A DNA stretch of 64,000 bases from the NCBI RefSeq assembly GCF_024648885.1, contig NZ_JANBBF010000012.1:62001-126000 (forward strand). Reading direction: 5' to 3'. The translations under genes and the position numbers were made by a program. Source of the DNA: Prauserella salsuginis (lineage in GTDB: Bacteria > Actinomycetota > Actinomycetes > Mycobacteriales > Pseudonocardiaceae). Shown here in pieces: positions 54,903 through 63,664 of the stretch. The notes under the pieces were generated by a model. The model searched no databases. It was not told the origin of the DNA and saw nothing but the letters and a program-made list of their open reading frames with translations. Position 1 is the first letter of the stretch. Each line of letters opens with the position of its first letter.

Positions 54903-55783
54903 TGACCTCTGTGACGAACAGCCGGGCCTCGAGCTCGGCCCCGCGACCTCGCACGGCGAAGCAGGCGGTCGCAACCGCGTTGCGCGCCGCGACGTACGAG
55001 ATCCTTCCGCTCAAGAGTGCCGAGGAGAAGGTGCTCGCGCATGTTCCAAAAGACGTAGAACTTACGGTCACCACGACCGAAGCAAAAGGACTCGCCCCGA
55101 CGATCGATCTCGCCGTCAAGCTTGGTGAAGCAGGTTACCGAGCGGCACCGCACCTGGCGGCTCGCCAAGTCAGGGACCGTGCGCACTTGATAGACCTCGT
55201 CACGCGGCTACGCGAGGCGAGTGTTGACAGCGTCTTCGTGATCGGTGGCGATGCCGCCGAGTCGGGAGAGTACCCGGACGCGCTGACCCTGTTGGAAGCC
55301 ATGAAGGAGATCGGGCATCCGTTCTCCACGGTGGGAATCGGTGGCTATCCCGAGGGGCATGGGAAGATCGCTGACGATCTGATCGAACAGGCCATGAAGG
55401 ACAAAGCGCCGTACGTCACGCAGATCATTTCCCAGCTCTGCTTCGACGGTGACACCACCATCGAGTGGGCACGCGAGGTCGCCGGCAACGGTGTCGACCT
55501 GCCGATCCGTGTCGGCATCCCCGGGGCCATCAGCAGGCAGAAGCTGATCCGCGTCTCGGCAGGGCTCGGCCTCGGTCAGTCGGCGAAGTTCCTCAGCAAG
55601 CAGCAGAACATGTTCTGGCGGTTCTTCCGGCCCGGTGGGTACAACCCGAACAAACTGATCGAGCGGCTCACCCCTGCGTTCGCGCAGCAGGACAACAACC
55701 TGCAAGGCTTCCATGTCTACACCTTCAATGATCTGGACAGTACAGAGGCCTGGCGTCAACGCTGGCTTGCCAAGCTGTCCTGA
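54902..55783 (+). CDS. metF: Methylenetetrahydrofolate reductase (MetF-like)
   Basis: A 293-residue FAD-dependent TIM-barrel protein of the MetF family, with VELTVTTTEAKGL, HLAARQV, VFVIGGDAAESGEYPDA and VGIGGYPEGH. Two ATGs (54899 and 54902) overlap the demethylase stop; the second has a better distance from GGAG. Here it should run in the oxidative direction, 5-methyl-THF to 5,10-methylene-THF, to recycle the demethylation product. It is tied directly to the O-demethylase rather than to methionine synthesis genes, as are the metF copies in sphingomonad lig clusters. Confidence 0.87.
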   Translation: MTSVTNSRASSSAPRPRTAKQAVATALRAATYEILPLKSAEEKVLAHVPKDVELTVTTTEAKGLAPTIDLAVKLGEAGYRAAPHLAARQVRDRAHLIDLVTRLREASVDSVFVIGGDAAESGEYPDALTLLEAMKEIGHPFSTVGIGGYPEGHGKIADDLIEQAMKDKAPYVTQIISQLCFDGDTTIEWAREVAGNGVDLPIRVGIPGAISRQKLIRVSAGLGLGQSAKFLSKQQNMFWRFFRPGGYNPNKLIERLTPAFAQQDNNLQGFHVYTFNDLDSTEAWRQRWLAKLS

Positions 55784-55899
55784 ACCCTGCACCGAGCAAC
55801 CGGCGTACCCGAAACGCTTCCACGAACCGTGCGAGGGCTTGTCCCGAAGTTCGTCCAACCGGCAGGTTCGTGGGAGTTCCCCCGAGGAGTTCTTCAGCG

Positions 55900-56871
55900 A
55901 TGAGTGCCCAGATCATCGATGGGCGTGCCTGCGCCCGCACCCTCAAGCAGAGTTTGGAGGCCGATGTGGCGCGTCTCCGTGCGGAGGGACTCGGTATCGG
56001 CCTAGCCACTGTGGTGGTCGGCGACGAATACAGTTCGACGGCGTACGAACGCCGGCTCCGGAGACTGGCCGACGAGCTGGGGGTGCCGTATTCGCCACGT
56101 GAGTTACCCGCAGATGTCGGCCAGGACGAGCTTCTCGCATGCATCGGTGAGCTCAACGCCGAGCCATCGGTCTCGGGAATTCTCATCCTCCGTCCACTTC
56201 CCTCCCATGTGGACGAGTCGGTCGTCTTCCGCGCGATCGACCCGTGCAAGGACGTCGAGGCCGTCCACCCGGACAATGCCGGACTGCTCGCTCTGGGCGT
56301 GCCGCGTTTCGTCCCGTCCACCGCGGCATCCTGCTTCCACCTGCTGGATACCTGGCTCGACTCCGTCGGGGAGGATCGAGCGGAGTTCTACCATCGTTGC
56401 CTCATAGTTGTCGTCGGCCGTTCCAACAACGTCGGTAAGCCGGCTATCTCCCTGGGATACGAGCGTCAGGCCACCGTTTCGTCCGTCGACGAGTGGGCAG
56501 ACCGCACTACCGGCATCGGCCGTCATACCCGTTGGGCTGACGTTCTGATCGTGGCTGCCGGCAAGGCCGGACTGATCAAGGCCGAGCACGTCGGCGAGAA
56601 CGCCGTGGTGATCGATGTCGGCATCAACGGCGCCACCGGGCGTGACGGCAAGGTGCGCATGATCGGTGACGTCGACTACGACTCGGTCGCGTCCCGGGCT
56701 CGAGCACTCACCCCGGTCCCCGGCGGGGTCGGTCCGGTTACGGATGTCTGGCTGCTCCGCAACACCGTTACCGCGGCTCGGCTGCTCGCAGGACAGCGCA
56801 TCGAGCAGGCTCTGCCGGCCTTGCCCGTCGCTCGCACCGCACAGGTCCGCACACTCCAGGAGAAGTCATGA
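55900..56871 (+). CDS. FolD-like methylenetetrahydrofolate dehydrogenase lacking cyclohydrolase residues
   Basis: This 323-residue protein aligns with FolD (MSAQIIDGRACA start; VVGRSNNVGKP NADP loop; DVGINGATGRDG; TPVPGGVGPVT signature) but is divergent. At the folate site the canonical YxxxK lysine is Leu53 (Tyr49 kept), the Gln of the VQLPLP segment is Leu97 (ILILRPLP) and the Asp of KDVDG is Glu120 (KDVEA). These three positions carry the cyclohydrolase chemistry in bifunctional FolD. It is also about 35 residues longer, with an insert around 144-155 before the nucleotide loop. Best read as a dehydrogenase only, with the hydrolysis done by the FchA-like protein in the operon. GAGGAG lies 10 bases upstream. 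Confidence 0.82.
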   Translation: MSAQIIDGRACARTLKQSLEADVARLRAEGLGIGLATVVVGDEYSSTAYERRLRRLADELGVPYSPRELPADVGQDELLACIGELNAEPSVSGILILRPLPSHVDESVVFRAIDPCKDVEAVHPDNAGLLALGVPRFVPSTAASCFHLLDTWLDSVGEDRAEFYHRCLIVVVGRSNNVGKPAISLGYERQATVSSVDEWADRTTGIGRHTRWADVLIVAAGKAGLIKAEHVGENAVVIDVGINGATGRDGKVRMIGDVDYDSVASRARALTPVPGGVGPVTDVWLLRNTVTAARLLAGQRIEQALPALPVARTAQVRTLQEKS

Positions 56872-57740
56872 CCCCGCCTCACGGCGCGCAGCACGGCGCT
56901 CTGCTTCTGTCCTGTCCGGATCAGCCGGGCGTCGTGCACGCGGTCAGCGAACTGCTCATACAGGAGAAGTGCACGATCGTGCAGAGTCAGCAGTTTGGCA
57001 GTGCGACGAGCGGCCTGTTCTTCATGCGGGTGGAGTTCGCGCACATCGACGGCTCACCGCTCGATTTCGACTCCGTGGAGCGACGCGTCGAAGAGCTGGC
57101 GACGACGTTCGACCTGACCTGGACGCTTGCCGATGCCGCCCGCAGGCAGCGTGCTGTCATCATGGTCAGCAAGGCCGCCCACTGCCTTAACGATCTGTTG
57201 TTCCGCAACTCAATCGGTGAGCTCAACCTCGACGTCGTCGCCGTAGTGTCCAACCATCCCGACCTCGGCCGGATCGCCGACAGCTTCGGCGCGCCTTTCA
57301 AACACATTCCAGTGACCAAGGAAACCAAGGCCGAGGCGGAGTCCGCCCTTCTCGAACTAGTACGCGAGGCGGGCGTGGATCTTGTGGTGCTGGCGCGCTA
57401 CATGCAGATACTCTCGGACGACCTGTGCAGGCAGCTCGACGGCAAGGCCATCAACATCCATCACTCGATGCTGCCGAGTTTCAAGGGTGCGAAGCCCTAC
57501 CACCAGGCACACGCCCGCGGGGTGAAGTTCATCGGTGCGACCGCGCACTACGTCACGGCGGATCTCGACGAGGGGCCGATCATAGAGCAGGAACTGATGC
57601 GCGTCGACCACTCGCTGAGTCCTGACCGGCTCGCTGCCCGAGGTCGCGAAGCAGAGGCCACGGCCCTGGCCAGAGCGGTCCGTTGGCACACCGAGAACCG
57701 TATCGCGGTCGTCGGCAACAGGACGGTCGTGTTTCCATGA
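56868..57740 (+). CDS. purU: Formyltetrahydrofolate deformylase (PurU)
   Basis: A 290-residue protein with an N-terminal ACT domain (LLLSCPDQPGVVHAVSELL) and a C-terminal formyltransferase-fold hydrolase (NIHHSMLPSFKGAKPYHQA with catalytic Asn and His; Asp in DLDEGPII). It hydrolyses 10-formyl-THF to formate and THF, which closes the C1 route and regenerates the methyl acceptor for the O-demethylases. ATGA overlaps join it to both neighbours. Confidence 0.93.
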   Translation: MTPPHGAQHGALLLSCPDQPGVVHAVSELLIQEKCTIVQSQQFGSATSGLFFMRVEFAHIDGSPLDFDSVERRVEELATTFDLTWTLADAARRQRAVIMVSKAAHCLNDLLFRNSIGELNLDVVAVVSNHPDLGRIADSFGAPFKHIPVTKETKAEAESALLELVREAGVDLVVLARYMQILSDDLCRQLDGKAINIHHSMLPSFKGAKPYHQAHARGVKFIGATAHYVTADLDEGPIIEQELMRVDHSLSPDRLAARGREAEATALARAVRWHTENRIAVVGNRTVVFP

Positions 57741-58369
57741 CTGACCACCCGCTTGTCGACGCGACGATCGGCAGCTTTCTCGACGGGCTCGCCGCCCGTC
57801 GCCCTGCGCCAGGGGGAGGGGCGACGGCTGCGCTGCACGCCGCTCAGGCCGCGGCTTTGATCAGCATGGTTGCGCGCTACAGCGTTGGCGAGAAGTACGC
57901 GGATGTCGCTGATTTCGTCGGCGACATCCTGGAGAAGGCCGAGTCAGAGCGGTGCGCCGCACTGCGACTCGCCGCCGACGATGCCGTGGTATTCACCGCG
58001 GTCACCGACGCGTACCGTCTGCCTCGTGACACCGAGCCGGAGAGGGCGCACCGGACCGATGCGATCGCGAAAGCTCTGGTCAATGCGACCGGCCCGCCCG
58101 CAGGCGTTATCCGGACCGCCGCGAATGTCATGTCGCTGGCCGAAGACCTGTTGCCGGCAGGCAATCGCAACGTGATCACCGACATCGCCGCGGCCAGCGA
58201 GGCGGCGCGTGCGGCCGCCACGACGGCCCGGCTCAACGTGGAGATCAACCTCGGCGGTATCCGAGACGAGAAGGTCCGCGTCGACTTGTGGCGTGTGCTC
58301 GGCCAGGTCGACGACCTTGCCCGCCGTGCCGCAGTCCTGGAACGTTCGGTTCGGGCAGCGCTGGTGTAG
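57737..58369 (+). CDS. Methenyltetrahydrofolate cyclohydrolase (FchA/FTCD-C family)
   Basis: This 210-residue all-helical protein matches the formiminotransferase-cyclodeaminase C-terminal/FchA family: SFLDGLAARRPAPGGGATAAL at the N-terminus, the LPRDTEPER region and EINLGGI near the end. In Clostridium and methylotrophs FchA converts 5,10-methenyl-THF to 10-formyl-THF. Coupled to purU by ATGA and last gene of the operon. It supplies precisely the step for which the FolD-like protein lacks residues. The alternative, cyclodeamination in histidine breakdown, is unlikely without other hut genes. Confidence 0.85.
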   Translation: MTDHPLVDATIGSFLDGLAARRPAPGGGATAALHAAQAAALISMVARYSVGEKYADVADFVGDILEKAESERCAALRLAADDAVVFTAVTDAYRLPRDTEPERAHRTDAIAKALVNATGPPAGVIRTAANVMSLAEDLLPAGNRNVITDIAAASEAARAAATTARLNVEINLGGIRDEKVRVDLWRVLGQVDDLARRAAVLERSVRAALV

Positions 58370-58520
58370 GTACCGGTTCCCCGAACGTCTCCAGTGAGTG
58401 CACCAAGGAGACACGCTTTGGTCGTCAGGTCCGGGTCTCTCGAATAAGTCACCGCGTCGTCTTGCACAAGTGCTCAGTGAGTTCGTTCGTTCGCGTGGAG
58501 CTGGCACGACGACCCGATGA

Positions 58521-58563
58521 CCCCGAGGTGCCTTGGGGCACAGGTCCTCGAGGCACCTCGGGG
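58521..58563. terminator. Bidirectional hairpin between convergent operons
   Basis: A 12-bp stem, ccccgaggtgcc (58521-58532) with ggcacctcgggg (58552-58563), and a 19-base loop. It sits between the ends of the fchA-like gene (plus) and the MetE-like gene (minus) and can serve both. Confidence 0.75.
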
Positions 58564-58590
58564 GCGAACATCGGACTGTCCCCGCCGGAG

Positions 58591-59687
58591 TCAGTCCATC
58601 CAGAAGGTCGCCACCGCTTCGGTGACCAAATCCAGCTTGGCGGCCTGGATATCCTCTGTGAGGTCCAGGTGAGCGTCGATCATCGAGGCGAAACCGCACT
58701 GGGTGGACAGCGCGAGCTGCTCGGCCGGGATATGGGTGGCGGCCTCATGGAGCCTGCCCACGATCTCGTTGACCGTCTCGACGCGGGACGTTTTCGTGGA
58801 GACCAGCCCCAGCACCACCGCCTGGTCTGAAGCCGCGGCGGAAAGAGGCTCGAAAGTACCCGAGCGTTCGTCGTCGTACTCGAGTAGGAAGCGGTCGAAG
58901 CCCTTGCAACGACGAAACAGCGCTTCGTCGACGTAGTCGTAGCCACCGACCGCCATCCATCGGCCGTTGCGGTTCCCCCGACACAGGTGCACTCCGAAGG
59001 TCACACCGGGGACATCAGTGACCGAGTTGAGCAACTCCAGGCCTTCGGTCAGAATTCTCTCGGTGGCGATGCCCTGACGGTCGTACCAGTCGCGGGTCTC
59101 CTGCTGTACAAGCGTGGCGATCTCCGGTGCGTCGAGCTGTATGTAAGTGCAGCCGAGCGCGGCCAGTTCGTGGACTTCCTGTCGCACGATGTCTGCGGCG
59201 TCGGCAGCCATCTCGAACGCGTCACGGTAAGTCGCCGTGGAGTGTTCCGGCGACCACCGCAGGAACATCATCAAGGGGCTGGGTAGGGTGATCTTGACCG
59301 GGCGACGCGCGCGGGCCCGCGCGTACGTGAACTCCTCCGTCACGCCCGAACGTCGGAAGCGCAGCGTGTCGGTCACGACGACCGGCAGCTCCTCCTCGAT
59401 CGGCCCTTGGTCGGTGTACCAGACGCGCGTGACCCCGGGGACGTGCTCGAGGCCGTCGACGTTCTCCATGAGCGGCCCGCTGAAGATTTCTCGGCGCAGC
59501 TCGCCGTCGGTGACGACATCGAGCCGCTGCCCTCCTGCAGTGCTATCACACGGTCGACCGCGGTGTCCTCGATCAGTTTGAAATCGGATGCGGCAAGCGC
59601 ACTCTCCCGCCACGCTTCCCGCGCTCGCACGAGGTGGCGCGGTCGTAGCAGCGAGCCGACGACCTCCGCTCGGAATGGTGCGGTCAT
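58591..59687 (-). pseudogene. MetE-like (cobalamin-independent methionine synthase family) methyltransferase, frameshifted
   Basis: The gene starts at 59687 (MTAPFRAEVVGSLLRPRHL, with AAAGGATC 8 bases upstream) and would encode about 365 residues of the short MetE C-terminal-domain family, with HLCRGNRNGRW and TQCGFAS zinc-type residues. A one-base deletion in a run of G (plus-strand ccc at 59530-59532) breaks the frame between DRVIALQEG and RLDVVTDGELRR; restoring one base gives a normal-length protein. Members of this group move methyl groups to or from folates and thiols. Last gene of the minus operon. It may be a real pseudogene or a sequencing error. Confidence 0.83.
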
Positions 59688-59777
59688 AGTCGTGATCCTT
59701 TCGTCGATTCTGGACGCCGTGCCCGGTGCGGAACAGGCGTGCCGGACGGGGCCGCGACCTTCCCTCCGACAGTTCGG

Positions 59778-61130
59778 TTACGAGGATTCGGTTGCCGCCT
59801 GGGCTGCGGCGGATGGCTCCTGAGCCGGTTCCTTGGCGAACAGCACCCGGTTGCTCGCCGAGAGAATCGCGATCAGGCTGATCAAACAGACAGTCGCGAT
59901 GAGTACGGATACGGCCATCGACGTACCGAACTCGGCGAACAGCGCGGTTGCGAGCAGCGGGGTGATCCCGCCGCCCAGGACCGAGGCGATGGTGTAGCTG
60001 ATCGACGCACCGGAGTACCGCAACCGGATCGGGAACATCTCCGTGATCAGGGCGGGCTGCGGCCCCGCCATGATCGAGTTGGCTGCAGTGATGCCGATCA
60101 GCGCCACCGCGATCAGTGGTATCGAGACGCTGTCGACTAGCCAGAACAGTGGGAAGGCCCACAACACACCGACTCCGGCGCCGACCGCGAAGGTAATCTT
60201 ACGACCGAACCGGTCGCCGGAGAGCGCGGACGCAAGCATCATCATGATCCAGGCGACGCTCACGCCGATGAGGATCCACAGCATCGTCGTGGTGGGGATG
60301 TTCAGCGTGGCGGTGCCGTACGAAACCATGTAGACCGATACCAGGTAACCGATCGCGGGGGCCGCGACCGAAGCCAGGCTGCCGATCAGGATCTGCAACG
60401 CGCTGGTCTTGAACACCTCGATGACGGGCAACTTCTCGACCTTTCCCGAATCCCGGACCTTCTCGAAATCCAAGCTTTCTTCGATGGCGAGCCGAATGAC
60501 CAGCCCGACGATGATGAGCAGGGAACTGCTGAGGAAAGCGATTCGCCAGCCCCATGCCGTGAACGCATCGGGTGACATTACGCCGGTGATCAACAGGAAA
60601 GCCAGCTGTGACAACAGGATTCCGGATGGCAACCCGAGCTGGGGGAAACAACCATACAGCGAGCGGCGCTTCGGTGGGGCGTTTTCGACCGCCATCAGAA
60701 CGGCACCGGCCCACTCGCCACCGACGCCGGCACCCTGGATTAGGCGCAGTACGATCAGTAGAATCGGCGCCCAGATCCCGATGATTTCGAAGGTCGGGAG
60801 GAAGCCGATGAGCGTGGTCGCGATGCCCATCATTAGCAACGAGACGACCAGCATCGATTTGCGGCCGACGCGGTCTCCGAAGTGGCCCATCACGATACCG
60901 CCGATCGGGCGCGCGATGAAGCCGACGGCGAAGGTGCCGAGGGAGGCGAGAGTCCCGGCGGTTTCGGAGAATTCGGGGAAGAACTGGGTTCGGAAGACCA
61001 GCGTTGCGGCGATGCCGTAGATGAAGAAGTCGTACCACTCGATGGTCGTGCCGATATAGCTGGCGAGCGCGACCGTACCTGGCTTGCGGCCTGCGTGCGC
61101 GTCGCCTCGCCTTGGTGTACTCGTGGTCAT
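59778..61130 (-). CDS. MFS transporter, metabolite:H+ symporter type
   Basis: A 450-residue, 12-segment MHS-group transporter: YIGTTIEWYDFFIYG at TM1, GGIVMGHFGDRVGRKSML between TM2 and TM3, and RLIQGAGVGGEWAGAVLM. This group carries aromatic and dicarboxylic acids such as protocatechuate-like acids, shikimate and 2-oxoglutarate. The ATG at 61130 has GAGGAG 6 bases upstream. The operon context predicts uptake of the methoxylated or hydroxylated benzoic acid degraded by this cluster. The ligand is inferred. Confidence 0.88.
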   Translation of the reverse strand: MTTSTPRRGDAHAGRKPGTVALASYIGTTIEWYDFFIYGIAATLVFRTQFFPEFSETAGTLASLGTFAVGFIARPIGGIVMGHFGDRVGRKSMLVVSLLMMGIATTLIGFLPTFEIIGIWAPILLIVLRLIQGAGVGGEWAGAVLMAVENAPPKRRSLYGCFPQLGLPSGILLSQLAFLLITGVMSPDAFTAWGWRIAFLSSSLLIIVGLVIRLAIEESLDFEKVRDSGKVEKLPVIEVFKTSALQILIGSLASVAAPAIGYLVSVYMVSYGTATLNIPTTTMLWILIGVSVAWIMMMLASALSGDRFGRKITFAVGAGVGVLWAFPLFWLVDSVSIPLIAVALIGITAANSIMAGPQPALITEMFPIRLRYSGASISYTIASVLGGGITPLLATALFAEFGTSMAVSVLIATVCLISLIAILSASNRVLFAKEPAQEPSAAAQAATESS

Positions 61131-61206
61131 GGGAGCTCCTCGTTGAGCGATACCGGCCCCGGCCGGACCGGTCGGGACCGGGGCATGGTGCCGCCGCGAC
61201 GGTGGC

Positions 61207-61961
61207 TCAGTGCAGGAGGCCGCCGCCGTCACAGACGATCGACTGTCCAGTGATCAAGGTCGCGTCGGGGGAAGCGAGGAAGGAGACGAGACCGGCGAAG
61301 TCCTCCGGTGTGACGAATTCTCGGATGGCTTGCTGGGACATGGTCCGGGCGAACACGTCGTCTCCGGAGTGCTCACGGGTGCCAGGGGTAGCCACTTGAG
61401 TGGGCATGACGGCGTTGACACAGATGCGGTGTTCGCCGAACTCACGCGCCATCACCCGGGTCATCCCGATCAAGGCGCCTTTACTCGCGATGTAACCGAT
61501 CTGCCCCAGTGTGCCGGTGAAGAAGGTCCGCGAGGCCACGTTCACGACGCGTCCTCGGTGGTCACTGTCTCGCAGGTACGAAAGCACGCCTGGGCCATCA
61601 GCAGCGGGCCGACCGCGTTGACGTCGTAGAAGCGATGCAGCTCCTCGGGCGTCGCTTCCAACAGGCTCGACCGCCCGGATAGGAGACCGGCGTTGTTCAC
61701 CAGTACATCCACCCCGCCGCGGCGACTGGCGACTTCCGCGACCGTGCGATGCACGGCGTCCGGATCGGTGACATCGCAGGTCCACCGTTCCAGGGAGCCT
61801 GCGCCCACGTCTGTGTGCCGGGAATCCGGGCCCGACTCCGGAACGGTGTCCAGTGCGGCCACATGCGCGCCGTCAGCGCTCAGCCGAGCCGCGATTGCAC
61901 CACCCAGGCCGCCCGCGGCGCCGGTCACGATCGCGACCATGCCGGCGAGCCGGGCACTCAT
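61207..61961 (-). pseudogene. Short-chain dehydrogenase, frameshifted
   Basis: An SDR of about 251 residues begins at 61961 (MSARLAGMVAIVTGAAGGLGGAIA, NNAG motif in VDVLVNNAG) and ends at 61207 with the YIASKGALIGMTRVMA catalytic segment and the usual DGGGLLH tail. The frame breaks near 61581-61583, where a run of T on the coding strand is one base short: ...LLMAQACF is in one frame and YLRDSDHRGRVVNVASR in another. Adding one base restores the gene. Coupled to the preceding isomerase-like gene by ATGA, it could reduce or oxidise a ring-cleavage intermediate. Real mutation or sequencing error. Confidence 0.83.
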
Positions 61962-62239
61962 TGCTGGTTCTCCTGGGGGTGAGCAGCGAGAGCTTCGACG
62001 GTGATGTCCATGTACTTCCACATGGGCAGCGAGACGAGCGCGTCGTGCAGGGCAGCTGAGTCCGCGGCCTCGTAGAGCCCGATCGTGGCGTTGCGGCCGG
62101 GCACGCGCCAGAGTCGCTTGAGCACGCCCTCGGCGCGTAGTTCCATCGCGCGTTCGCGCTCGCCGCTCTTCAGCCTGTTGCGGACCTCGTCGGGAGTGTC
62201 GTTCGGCAGCAGGTTCTCCGTGCGGACCAGGAACTCCAT
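61958..62239 (-). CDS. Muconolactone delta-isomerase-like protein
   Basis: This 93-residue protein has the size and pattern of muconolactone isomerase (MEFLVRTENLLP start, ERERAMELRAEGVLKRLWRVPGR, GLYEAADSAALHDALVSLPMWKYM). Muconolactone isomerase belongs to the 3-oxoadipate route, not to 4,5-cleavage, so here it may act on a lactone or tautomer of the gallate/protocatechuate pathway, for example as an oxalomesaconate isomerase. The ATG has GAGGAAGAGG upstream. It overlaps the SDR start by four bases. The role is a guess; the family is clear. Confidence 0.8.
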   Translation of the reverse strand: MEFLVRTENLLPNDTPDEVRNRLKSGERERAMELRAEGVLKRLWRVPGRNATIGLYEAADSAALHDALVSLPMWKYMDITVEALAAHPQENQQ

Positions 62240-62252
62240 ACGATCCTCTTCC

Positions 62253-62963
62253 TCAGATTCGGTTGGCGACGTCGAGCAGCAGCGCCGCGAGTTCGTTCGG
62301 TGCGGTGACCATGGCCTCGTGGCCAGTCGCGATCCGGTGGATCGGCCAGTCGCGGTTCGTGGCCCGCTCTGCTTGGCCCTGAAACACCCGCATCCAATCC
62401 ACGCACTCGATGAACGCGGCTGCGACCTGGTCACTCCTACCGGTCAGCTGCAATGGCTCGGTATAGGTGAGCCACGGGTGGGGAGTGAGTCGGGGGATCA
62501 GCCAGTCGAGGTCAGCCTGGTCGGTAACGCCGAGCTTGGTCAGCGACCGTGGCGGTACGAGCCAGCCGAATCCTGGTCCCGCCGCTGCTTCGCGCCAGTG
62601 CTCCGCCACGCCCGCAGGAAGTAGGTCCACAGCTGCCTCGCCGTGGTCGCCGACGAACGCGTCGAGGTGCACCCGCAGGGAGAGACGTTCAGGGACGCGG
62701 TCTGCGACACCGGTGACCACTTGGCCCGCGTAGCTGTGACCCACCAGCACGGCGTCGCGCACGTCGTAGCCTTCCAACAACCCGACGACGTCCTGGACAT
62801 GGGTGGACAGTCCGACCTGCGGGGTGAGCGTGTGGGCGCGACCGGACAGCCCGGTCAGGGTGGGGGTGTGGACCTCGTGGCCGGCGGCGCGCAGTTCGGG
62901 GACCAGGCGTTGCCAGGCCCAGCCGCCGTGCCAAGCTCCGTGGATCAGTACGAATGTGCTCAT
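62253..62963 (-). CDS. Alpha/beta hydrolase
   Basis: A 236-residue alpha/beta-fold hydrolase of the short salicylate-esterase/hydroxynitrile-lyase-like type: FVLIHGAWHGGWAWQRL oxyanion region, nucleophile in VGHSYAG, and a C-terminal ATGHEAM histidine. It should cleave an ester, lactone or enol-lactone. ATG at 62963 overlaps the aldolase stop (ATGA), so the much longer frame to 63275 is rejected. In this operon a lactonase step (for example on 2-pyrone-4,6-dicarboxylate or an ester of a methoxylated acid) is possible but unproven; the known pyrone hydrolase LigI is a different family. Confidence 0.83.
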   Translation of the reverse strand: MSTFVLIHGAWHGGWAWQRLVPELRAAGHEVHTPTLTGLSGRAHTLTPQVGLSTHVQDVVGLLEGYDVRDAVLVGHSYAGQVVTGVADRVPERLSLRVHLDAFVGDHGEAAVDLLPAGVAEHWREAAAGPGFGWLVPPRSLTKLGVTDQADLDWLIPRLTPHPWLTYTEPLQLTGRSDQVAAAFIECVDWMRVFQGQAERATNRDWPIHRIATGHEAMVTAPNELAALLLDVANRI

Positions 62964-63664
62964 CGGGAGTCCTCGGGATCGTCGGCGTCGACGTACCGGA
63001 CGCCGAGCCGCTCCAGAAGGGGCCGCATGTCGTAGACGTCGAGGCCGAGCTCGCCGTCGTGGAAACGGCGGCGCTTGGCCTTCTCGTTCGCCTCTCGCTT
63101 GGCCGCGGCTTCCACGACGGCTTCGCCCTCCGTCAACGGGACACAGAGCACTCCGTCGTCGTCGGCGACGATGATGTCCCCGGGATTGACCAGTTGGCCG
63201 GCGACGACGATCGGTACGTTCACCGACCCCGGGACGGACTTCGCGGTGCCTTGCGCGTGGACTGCACGCGACCACACGGGGAATCCCATCTCCTCGAGAT
63301 CGGCGATGTCGCGAACGCCGGCGTCTGTGACCAGGCCTCGGACCCCACGCCGCAGGAGCTGCGTGGCGAACAGATCACCGAACATGCCGTCGGTTGACCG
63401 CGACGTCGTGGCGACGACCAGGATGTCGCCTTCACCGCACTGTTCGATGCTCGCGTGGATCATCAGGTTGTCGCCCGGATGGGACAGCACAGTGACCGCC
63501 CGTCCGGCGATTCGCGCGCGGGGATAGATGGGCCGTAGTTCCGGGCCGAGTAGCCCGCGACGCCCATAGGCCTCATGGGAGGTCGCTACTCCACGCTTTG
63601 CGAGCGCCGCTGTGATCTGAGGCGTGGGGCCGCGGTCGGTTCGGTAGATGACGTGCTCGGTCAC
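62960..63664 (-). CDS. 4-carboxy-4-hydroxy-2-oxoadipate (CHA) aldolase, RraA-like fold
   Basis: A 234-residue protein of the RraA/HMG-CHA aldolase family (LigK, GalC), with LVTDAGVRDIADLEEMGFPVWSRAV holding the catalytic Arg118-Asp119 and Asp122, AQGTAKSVPGSVNVPIV and VNPGDIIVADDDGV. It splits CHA into pyruvate and oxaloacetate, the last step of protocatechuate 4,5-cleavage and gallate degradation. GTG start; it overlaps the hydratase gene's stop by GTGA. The gene order hydratase-aldolase is that of gallate clusters. Confidence 0.9.
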   Translation of the reverse strand: MTEHVIYRTDRGPTPQITAALAKRGVATSHEAYGRRGLLGPELRPIYPRARIAGRAVTVLSHPGDNLMIHASIEQCGEGDILVVATTSRSTDGMFGDLFATQLLRRGVRGLVTDAGVRDIADLEEMGFPVWSRAVHAQGTAKSVPGSVNVPIVVAGQLVNPGDIIVADDDGVLCVPLTEGEAVVEAAAKREANEKAKRRRFHDGELGLDVYDMRPLLERLGVRYVDADDPEDSR

